Translations under genes and position numbers: made by a program
NCBI RefSeq assembly: GCF_964019385.1
Contig: NC_088643.1
Location: 8,017,052-8,081,051 of the forward strand
Reading direction: 5' to 3'
Origin: Sycon ciliatum
Lineage: Eukaryota > Porifera > Calcarea > Leucosolenida > Sycettidae
DNA: 64,000 nt
Notes under the pieces: model-generated
Told to the model about the DNA's origin: nothing
Databases searched by the model: none
Seen by the model: only the letters and a program-made list of their open reading frames with translations
Part shown: positions 55,894-64,000 of the stretch, in pieces
Layout of the letters: each line of letters starts with the position of its first letter
Numbering within the stretch: position 1 is the stretch's first letter

Positions 55894-56005
55894 CTTGGGC
55901 TGTGTTTACATGAGGTGTTTCAACCCGGGTTGAGTTCGACCCGGGTCAGATTTCAACCCGCCATGTGGACAAAATGAATGGCGCGTTTACATTTAGAAAA
56001 GCGAT
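55894..56005 (+). mobile_element. One end of the CCCGGG-rich MITE family
   Basis: GGGCTGTGTTTACATGAGG, TTTCAACCCGGGTTGAGTTC and the following bases match the complement of the right end of the MITE at 43151-43553. The opposite end is missing. Confidence 0.8.
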
Positions 56006-56058
56006 CCTGTCAGCTTTTCTATTATTGTGTTCACATGGCAGAAAAAACGACATCGCTA

Positions 56059-56133
56059 TGCTACGTAAGTTTCTACGTAAGGTGCTCGGTATTTCACTTA
56101 GGCTACGTAAGTATCTACGTAAGGTGCTCGGTA
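56059..56133 (+). repeat. Direct repeat of CTACGTAAG words
   Basis: A 31-base unit with two CTACGTAAG words and GTGCTCGGTA occurs at 56059-56090 and 56102-56133. Confidence 0.85.
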
Positions 56134-56830
56134 GAGGGCTTGAAAGTGCTACGTCACAGCATAGCAACAATTTCAAAAATTCAAAAATTGGATCCACTTG
56201 GATCCAGTTTTTGTATGGATCCAAGCACATTTCAAGCCGTCTTACTCACAGCAAGGTGGTGTAACCAGTGAACTGACTGATTTGGCTACTGGGGGCGGGG
56301 TTACAACTGGTGGCGAAGTAAAAGTCTCCCCTGCATACGACATGAGTGGGTTGCTATTCACCCACATACTGAGGCAATAGCAAAGTCACACCTGAGTGGA
56401 TCCAAAATAGAAATCTGATGTCAACTTACTACTCCCTGGCCGTTTTTGACGTCATCACTTTCAAGCCCTAATAAAAAAAAAGATCTACCAAAGCGTGCTA
56501 GCCGCGTGCTGTGCACGTGCACGGCAGACATTGTGTTGCATGCAGAGCAGTCCGTTTCCGGATGCGCATGCGCGAGGAACTTCCTTCTTTGGAACTGCTT
56601 CTTGCATGAGCTGTTTCGGATATTTCGTCTCCTGGCTTATTTCGCTTCGGCTCTGCTGAGACCTCCTTTCACGGAATATTACTTACTAATGACAGGTGAG
56701 TTGACCAGTTCCCTTTGATTCATTTTCTTGTGTTGACTCTTTCATTTACGTAAAAGTGTGCTGATTAAACGCTGTCGCGGCGACTATCCCGTACGCGAAA
56801 TAGTTGAGAACTGCTGACGTGGACCTTTTG
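56134..56830. other. No gene seen
   Basis: Short frames on both strands without family patterns. Includes TTGGATCCACTTGGATCCAG near 56187. Confidence 0.4.
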
Positions 56831-56831
56831 C

Positions 56832-57400
56832 ACCTGGAACGGCCCCGTAAACGCTGTCGTGTCGGCGGAGTGAATGTGCAGGGTGAAAAGAATTGCTGCA
56901 AAGACGTCCCCTCTAGGCCTTTGGAGACATCGTGGGAACTCCTTCCGGTACTATACAAACTGCTGACGTGGCCGTGGACATGGAGACATGGTGGGACTTC
57001 ATGTACATGGATACATGGTGGGAATTCCTTCCGGCAGCCCCGTACCGCAAAGCCAACGGTGGGGAAGGAGAAGTGCAGACGTGCAGGAAGACGAACGAGG
57101 AGGAACCAGGACGAGCGAGCAATGGCAGGACTAGCTGGACCGTAAGTAATAGCTGAATTGTGCATGACAACTTGACATCCATGCGGCACTCGCCACTTGC
57201 CGCTGCATATTTCTTGCCCACTAACAATGTCTCTCCTCTGCCCCCTGCCCCCTGTGTGTCCCGATGAATCGAATGTCTTCCGCAACTGGAACGGCCCAGT
57301 AAACGCTGTCGCGTCGGCGACTGAATGTGCAGGAGGGAAAATATTGCTGCGAAGACGTCTCCTCTAGACCACGGTAAGGCAACCCATTGATATGTTGCCA
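56832..57400 (+). repeat. Two ~100-base copies of a GTAAACGCTGTCG unit
   Basis: CTGGAACGGCCCCGTAAACG to AGACGTCCCCTCTAG at 56836-56918 recurs at 57289-57368. A downstream extension, CTCTAGACCACGGTAAGGCA with CCCATTGATATGTTGCCAG, recurs again at 57695-57745. The CTAGACCACGGTAAG word resembles a splice donor, so the unit may derive from exons, but no frame links the copies. Confidence 0.7.
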
Positions 57401-57483
57401 GTTACCTGTGGTGACCAACAGTTAGGTGTGCAGGCTGAGAGAGAGATCTCCCTGTAGCTCTGCTAGTCTATTATACCGATCGT

Positions 57484-57540
57484 ATAGGTGTGACATGATA
57501 TAGGTGTGACATGATATAGGTGTGACATGATATGAGTGGT
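57484..57540 (+). repeat. Three tandem 18-base units
   Basis: ATAGGTGTGACATGAT is repeated three times, then a diverged fourth unit. Confidence 0.9.
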
Positions 57541-57659
57541 ATATGATAACGTGTGGTGCCAATGTATAACTAAGGTAACGCAATGCAACACCAGAGCATT
57601 AGTACTTGAAGGCAATACATTACACCCTGTAAACTAACACCACTACATTACCTTCTACT

Positions 57660-58210
57660 AACACGTTATTAGGTGGAGAGTGTCTTGTACTCACGTCTCC
57701 TCTAGACCACGGTAAGGCAACCCATTGATATGTTGCCAGTTACCTTCTAACTTACTAACACGTTATCAGGTGGAGAGTGTCTTGTACTCACGTTATCAGG
57801 TCAAAAAAATTTAATGGTCTACAGTCGTGTCGGAAGGGTACGGTGGGACTGTAGACCTGTTACCTTCTAACACGTTATCACTATATCAGGTCGAGAGCGT
57901 ATTGTAGTCACTCTCTCTATTCCTGCACTTCATTACGTTTCAGGTGTACGTATAACTTTTCCAAAAACATTTTAAAATGGTTCACGTCTTCAGATAGAGA
58001 GCGTATTGCACCCACTGTCTAGTCTGTAGTGCATTGAGATTTTGTTGATCGCACATGAAAATGGATACACAGACAAAGCAGGCCAAGTACATGGCGAGAT
58101 GTCGCCAAAAGAACGTCTTCAGATAGAGAGCGTATTGCACCCACTGTCTTGTCGATTTTGTGGATCGCACATGAAATGGATACACAGACAAAGCAGGCCA
58201 AGTACATGAG
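57660..58210 (+). repeat. Mixed tandem repeats, including a 124-base unit
   Basis: GGTGGAGAGTGTCTTGTACT occurs at about 57672 and 57769. A longer unit beginning CGTCTTCAGATAGAGAGCG at 57985 repeats at 58109, both ending AGCAGGCCAAGTACATG. No coding role is seen. Confidence 0.8.
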
Positions 58211-58558
58211 AGAGTGGACGATGTGCGGATCGACACGGCCTGTGGGTACTTAAAAAGTAAATCACTGCAAAGACGTTGCCAAGTATGTGAGCACTTTGGA
58301 CTTGACAGAAGAGTGCACGGGCGACGTTGACAAAACATACCACAGTGACTGTCACCATCATGACAGCAGGGCACATCGCACGCAGCATCGCAGATCCTGT
58401 CGAATTGTGCATCATAATATTGCAAAATTGCTCCTGTGCATGCAAGTGGATTTCATTGCACTTCTCAGTTTGGGAAATGCTCGATTATGATAATTCTGCG
58501 TGTGAGTGCACTAGCCCTGAACATACATGTAGGTGACCCGTTTGTGGTGTCTCATAGC

Positions 58559-59150
58559 TAGCCCTTTCCCAAAGATGCTGGCCACTTTTTTTGGAACTTT
58601 TCGTTGTTTAGGAAGAAATCGCAGCTTTCGCAACTTTCTTCATTTTCCGGAACTATTTGGCAACTTCTCCGCAACCTTGGCGCAATTGGCCCATGGCATG
58701 GGGTCAAAAGGTCAAGTCACCGACTACATGTTGCATTGTTGGACAAATACATACTCGTGCTTGCTCATTTCTCGCCTGCCTTCAGGCTCATTTCTGAGAA
58801 ACAGTAGATCAACGGTAGTTATGATAATTATGTACATTCCCTTTTCCGTGCACTGTAATGATGTACATGTAGGATACATGCAACAGGCTACTGGCAATGT
58901 GTAAAGTGGTGGTTCACAGCAGGAAGGGGTGTACGAGTTCGCTGTCGCAGCATCGCTGCATTTCTGCTATTTCTGCTCCCTGTTCTGTAGGTTTTGCACA
59001 AGAAGAACTCTCCAATTTTGAGTTGCGATATTGGCAACTTTTGAGCTTTTTCTGAAAATATGGATGCGATTTCAGCAACTAGCACTTGTTTTGGCACGGT
59101 TGCGAAAAGCATAAGTTGCGAAAAACTATGGCATCTTTGGGAAAGGGCTA
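58559..59150. mobile_element. 592-base TIR element with 8-base target duplication (hAT-like)
   Basis: The ends TAGCCCTTTCCCAAAGATGC and its exact complement give perfect 20-base terminal inverted repeats. CTCATAGC flanks both sides (58551-58558 and 59151-59158). Eight-base target duplications are characteristic of hAT elements, though some other superfamilies also make them. No transposase frame is present. The subterminal regions hold repeated GCAACTT and TTGCGA words. Confidence 0.9.
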
Positions 59151-59159
59151 CTCATAGCC

Positions 59160-59736
59160 TACCTCACGACCTTCTGCTTTCTTTCTTCATCACTTGTATC
59201 TTGCAGGTATATCATCCCGTGACGACCACATTGAAGTCTGAATTTGAAGTGTGAAGATGCATCAGCAACCACATCGTACTTTTCCATTGCTTTCATTGTG
59301 CTTCTACTGTACATGTGTGCAACTTGTGGGGTAAACATGTGATGACATTGTATGCTGGCGACACGGTCAGATGTCGTCCATGTGTCTAACGTAAACCTGC
59401 ATGATATACATTGAAAAGGATTTGCCACTTGCGATCCTAGGACGAGTATCAGGTCAGCTTTGTCCTGTGTGGGCTGTATCAGATTGCTGTTCACTTCTCT
59501 ATCTGTTGGATGTGTGACTTTCTGCAAGTTTCTGGTGTATGATGGCCACTTCCTTGCTTGTCACTTTGTATGATATTACATTCTGTACTCGCTGCTTCCA
59601 TGGCGTGGTCTGCAAACTGCAATCCTTGGGCAAATGTCATGTTTGCTATGTTGTGCTTTGGTCGTCAGATTGTCTACACGCTGTAGTTGCATTATTTTTG
59701 TTTCACAACTGACTTCCTCAAGTACGGTGGCCACCG
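59160..59736. other. No gene seen; end of the first 11.7-kb unit
   Basis: No family pattern on either strand. The last bases (GGTGGCCACCG) precede the duplication junction. Confidence 0.4.
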
Positions 59737-59833
59737 TACTAAGCCAACAAAGAGTATCATAAATTATCATCATTCATGTGCTGTACTAAGTAAAACTCAA
59801 CCAAATTCCAAAAATTAAAACATGTTGTGGATA

Positions 59834-60707
59834 AGCCAGTGGCAGCATCATCACCAGCACCAACATCTGCCACCTACACTATGGAGGGTCTACCTCTTCC
59901 CAGTATTGACATCCTCAAACATCTGGGAGTTCGCTTCAGTGCAGACCTAAACTTCCGTCAACACTACCTTGACATCAGTCGCAAATTCAAGCAGAGAGTA
60001 AGCCTACTTTGTCACATGGCACATCGTCTTACACCGCAGGCCATGATGCTCCTCTACAAGTGCTATGTTAGACCTGTGATTGAGTATAGCGTCGTAGTGT
60101 GGTCCTTTCGTCTTCGTTCAAGCGACTTGACTGAGCTGGATAGAGTCCAGGCCAGGTTTGCAAGATCCTACCTTAGGAAACGCAAAATCCAAATCGACTT
60201 TAATACACCCAAGCAGGATCTTAATAAAAAAGCTAACATTGAATCCCTTCTTTACCGCAGGCAGTTTTTAAGCTTGGTTACCATGCACAAATTTATTTTC
60301 AAGTATCGACGTTGCCTAGCTTCATTCCATTTCAATATCACGCAGAGTGCGAGACGCCCTAACAAAACTATTCTCCCTAAAGCAAAGACCACATCAAAAT
60401 CGTTGTTTCTCTTCCAAACCTCCCTCTTATGGAACTGCCTCCCACCAAGACTAACTGCAGAACCATCCATTATTGTTTTCAAGAATGAGCTTCGCAAACT
60501 CACTTGCAAACATAGTGCTTCGCTCTCCGGTATGCCTACGCCATGTACATAACCCCCCGTGTGCTCCCCAACGCATTCACGCTGCACAACTTTTCACTAC
60601 TTTCACTTTAGCTCATACGTGTGCATGTACATCCTTCAAAGCGGTGAACCCCTTCATAGGCGACAAGCCTCTGGGTCATCCTAATAAAGATTATTATTAT
60701 TATTATA
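59834..60707 (+). mobile_element. CR1/Jockey-like 3' fragment, insertion present only in the second unit
   Basis: Comparison with 48130-48140 shows GTGGATA/GACTTGCTCC uninterrupted in the first unit, and 874 extra bases here. The plus-strand frame to 60552 has L-G-V-R-F-S-A-D-L-N-F-R near 59925, Y-V-R-P-V-I-E-Y near 60065 and S-L-L-W-N-C-L-P-P-R-L near 60422, the C-terminal part of an RT polyprotein. The tail is AATAAAG followed by (ATT)n. The open frame, tidy ends and absence from the sister copy mark it as recent. A possible target duplication is only ATA. Confidence 0.9.
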
Positions 60708-60786
60708 GACTTGCTCCTGCAATCGATCGTTACATGTAATTCCAAATGTATTTGAAGTACTAATAATTATTATGATAAACTTAGTA

Positions 60787-60863
60787 CAGAAAGGTTTGCT
60801 CCCCACACCGGAGCTCGCGCTATTCCGCCGACTTTACTTCGGTGTGGGGAGCAAACCTTTCTG
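60787..60863. mobile_element. 77-base miniature inverted repeat, second copy
   Basis: Identical to 48217-48293, including both 24-base arms. Confidence 0.8.
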
Positions 60864-61701
60864 ACAAATCATCGCCGAAGTCGCAACCACTACTTCGTAA
60901 ACTTAGTACAATCATGGCAAAAAACTAGAACAGACAAAAAAGAGGACAAGAAGGATGTTTCTCGCTCCACATGCACTGACATAACGACATGGACCCAGAC
61001 AACAGAGGCAGGAGCACACAGAGTGAGTGTAGTAGGCCGGTGCCAGATGTGAACCGGAATGGAAAAGAAAACTAGGAGCAACAACAGGGATAAACCAGAA
61101 CAAGCACCACTTGGGGCCGTCAGATTAATTTCTCTGGACCGAGCCAGCCGGGAAAAAACCCTCGCGCCGACGGACGCACGAATGAAGGAAAAAACCGGGT
61201 GTATAACTATAACCCCAAGTGGCAACATGGCAGCATAAAAATAGCCACTACACATCAACAGCCAAGAAAGAAATGGAAGAAGATGGGCAGACATGAAGGG
61301 CGGGAGGGTGGGGACACTGGTGAGACACAAAAAAAACTGACTGAAGGAGTCAAGCAAAACAGAACAGCAACAAAACGAGAAAACATCAGATTCCATATTC
61401 GCAAGAAAAATAATTTTGTTGCGCGAGAAATCATTTCTCGCCTCATTTGCCCCGCTCGGTCGGCGAAACATATAACAGTCAATCATCATCATTGAATACT
61501 TGGAAAGGTAAGAACAAACCGTGACTAACACTGTTAACAAGGACGGGTGAAGTGGACTATCAAAATAAGGAGGTATACAATCACGAAGTTAAAGATGCAT
61601 AACATTGCAATATACAAGGTAGTGTGAGGTGTCAAATGTACGTCCATGTTTATACGTGAGTTGGTGTGTCTGCGTGCGCGTGTGTGTCGGTGTGATCATT
61701 C

Positions 61702-62170
61702 TCATGGGCGTTCTTCGTCTTCTTTCTTTTCGTCATCTTGCCCACATTCTGGTCTTCTTTGCTTCTCAGAAAGCGGTAGCTCTTCTTGCGCAAGGAAAAC
61801 TAGTTCTTTTCCATAGTTCTTCATGGCGTCCACTAGCTCCAGTTTCGTCCACAGCTTCTGATCAGGCAATCCTGATATTGACGAAAGTAGATGGCTTCCC
61901 AAGCCGCTGCATAGTACTTTACGACTGGGGCGACTTGACTCAGACAAACTATTCCAGAATTGTTCATATTCGTTGAGAGCCATGAAGTAATTCTCGGGAT
62001 TCAATGTCTTTAGCCTACCCATTATCAGCAGCCTCAGAACTGAGTGCTTTTCTGAGAGCTTGGCGGCCATGTCGATCAATGATCGGGACTTATCCATTTC
62101 TTCGCCCAGATTGTAATTGTCGCAATAGTTGATATCACAATGGTAGTAAGGGTTATACGAGTCCGTCCAC

Positions 62171-62212
<42 letters not shown>

Positions 62213-62844
62213 GGAAGAGGAATTGCGTTGAGATCTTCAAGTCCCAGAGCTGATAACAAAGTTGCGTCTGTCTGGGCTAAATCATGCAACGAATGCGCAA
62301 TTTCCACAAGCCTCCGCGAGCGGTTAACGTAAGGCATGTATTTGGTCATCCTCGCAATAAGTGGTTCCATCGAGTTGATAATCACTTCTTGACACGTTTG
62401 CTCCGATCCGTCTCTCATGAACAAATCTGTGACATTTCTAAACAGGTACTGCATTGGTTCAAAGTTGAAGTTTTCAAGTTCTTCTTCTTCCATCTCCTCA
62501 AGTTTTCGGTCGACATCCTTCAGCAAAAGGTTTGGGAGGAATTTACGATCTTCTAGAGCATGTAGTAAATGGCTTTCGGCGAGTGACTTGAACAGGCCAG
62601 CGCTGTCCCAGCTAGTGGTATCACTCAGCTGTGCTGGCAGCATCAACTCTAGGCACGACAGTGTGATAATCGACTGCTTCTTTGCTCTGCCGACCAAAGC
62701 AACATCCACATGGCTGCCGTAAATGCAACGCATAGTATCGATGCAATGGCTATGATACACGCTGGCCACACCGGTGACAATTTCCAGGTTTATGGCAGCG
62801 TCTATATATGACACGTCCAAATGAGGCCTGAGTTGATAGCGTTG
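61702..62844 (-). CDS. Second coding exon of F-box-like gene member B, second copy
   Basis: Codes 380 residues from Q-R-Y-Q-L-R-P to TGA. It differs from the first copy by 13 rather than 12 Asp in the acidic run, E-E-L-E-N-F in place of E-E-F-D-D-F, and one Glu-to-Lys change (E-D-R-K-F). The C-terminal W-T-K-L-E-L motif is unchanged. The open frame in both copies and the mostly conservative changes suggest both could be expressed. Confidence 0.75.
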
Positions 62845-63695
62845 CTGCACGTATAGGACAAAGAATACAGAAATTGATAGTGAAAACAACTTATTTGTGA
62901 ATTCGTGAAGCATATCGGTTGACAATTTGACCTGATCACTATGATAGTACAGCCAGTTTTCCTTGGACGTTTTGGTCTTCTCGTGCGCTTCTCGTGTGCT
63001 CTGGATGGTAGTCGTGAGTCAGTCAAGTGAGAATTCAAGTCGGCAGGAATAGCGCAAGCTCACGCTTACGGAGCAACACACAATTCCCCGGGAAGAGTAA
63101 AGTAGAATTCCGACGTGACGTAAACGGACTATACGGCTGCATTTCGAGTGTGAACAGGAGACGGCGTTGTGTGCCGACTCCCCCCCCCCCCCGGAAAAAG
63201 CAAAACTGCATACTAGAGTTCTTTAGCATTTCGAACACTAAGCTCCCCATGATAATTCACCGAATGTCTAACATGGCTCATTTTTTTTTATTTTAGCAAA
63301 ATAGAATTCATGCATCATCATTTTCTCTAGTCACAAGCTCCTGCATGTGTTCGACTAGTGTAAAGTCGCCAACTAATTCCAATTTCTGCCGGAATTCACC
63401 ATCACAATAGACGATACCCTAATGCAGTCCCATTTCATACTAGACCACAGCCGTCAAATTACTCCCCTTTATTGAACCACAACAACGCCAGTAGTCGTAA
63501 TCTTACCGTAGGGACCCTGAATGTATTCCACAATTTTAATACTTAAAGGTACATGCATTTCTCCTTTACTTCTCTCTCATTTTCTCAGGACACGTTTCAT
63601 TTTTTTTTATTGTATCGCCATTATAATAATTATTGGACATCAATGCCCACTTGGTTTTGATCTAATTTAAAATATCAAGTAAACAAACTACTTAC

Positions 63696-63958
63696 CCGAC
63701 ATAGAATGCTAAACATGTTTTCATCGATTAGCAGCGCCTTCAAATGCTTGGAGGTTCCACACAGCTGGATGATGTCCCGCAAGGACAATAAGGGCAGTAA
63801 ATGGCCTGGCCACACGTTGAATACAGCACTCTCCATTCTACACGCGGCTGACGTTAATTCCCTTGAAGTGGTATCAATAGTCAATATGCTGTTGACCGTC
63901 CGTTGCCAAGGTTTGCTCAGAAGCCTGGCCTTGTATTCCCGGTCCTCAACGGAATGAC
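63696..63958 (-). CDS. F-box-like coding exon of gene member B, second copy
   Basis: Same exon as 51127-51389, joined to 61702-62844 through an intron at 62845-63695. The last codon before the donor is CGG (Arg) instead of CAA (Gln). Further changes are Gln for Leu after R-D-I-I and Arg for Trp in K-P-W-Q-R. The GTAAGT donor is kept. Confidence 0.6.
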
Positions 63959-64000
63959 CTGAACGTCCGCACAACCAACAAACACACACATACCCACACA

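Larger units (their letters stand above)
59737..64000. repeat. Second unit of the 11.7-kb-period duplication, cut by the window edge
   Basis: Matches 48041-51431. Differences are the 874-base insertion at 59834-60707, scattered substitutions, a shorter C tract (13 against 17) and one more GAT codon in the Asp run. If the duplication is complete, the sequence beyond 64000 should match 51432-59736. Confidence 0.9.

Overview
The window is nuclear DNA of a multicellular animal. It has spliced two-exon genes with GT/AG junctions, many decayed non-LTR retrotransposons, short terminal-inverted-repeat (TIR) and foldback elements, and dinucleotide, trinucleotide and tetranucleotide microsatellites. 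There are no bacterial features such as operons, ribosome binding sites or rRNA. The repeat mix suggests an invertebrate, perhaps a marine or early-branching one such as a sponge, but I cannot fix the taxon from the sequence.

Two large, nearly identical tandem duplications dominate the layout. The first has a period of 21,046 bases: 1-14074 matches 21047-35120. The spacer 14075-21046 is best read as the start of the second unit. The second duplication starts at 48041 and again at 59737, and runs off the right edge of the window. The copies differ mainly in microsatellite lengths, scattered single bases, and one 874-base retrotransposon insertion (59834-60707) present only in the right copy. 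They are either very recent segmental duplications or two haplotypes assembled in tandem; the sequence alone cannot decide.

The only convincing host genes belong to one family whose members sit in both duplicated blocks. A first exon ends with an F-box-like segment. A phase-0 intron follows, and then a long second exon begins (N/Q)RY and ends with a shared W-T-K-x-E-L-x-x-A-M-x-x-Y-G motif. Member A is on the plus strand: complete at 28496-35368 and truncated at 7446-14169. Its truncated copy is cut in exon 2 at the duplication junction. A diverged relative of exon 1 lies on the minus strand at 14118-14516. Member B is on the minus strand, at 49132-51389 and again at 61702-63958. I know of no named family with this architecture, so the F-box link is an inference.

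Almost everything else is mobile DNA. There are RTE-like elements with trinucleotide tails (3518-7105 and its copy, 15872-16510, 38480-40165), many CR1/Jockey-like 3' fragments, and a reverse transcriptase with a Cys/His C-terminal domain (40563-43009) interrupted by a TA-flanked TIR element. There are also a 592-base element with an 8-base target duplication (58559-59150), a Tigger/pogo-like MITE (36421-36662), a 280-base palindrome (43010-43289), and foldback elements whose arms carry a tRNA-like B box (2080-3446). The stretches listed as 'no gene seen' hold nothing I can name.
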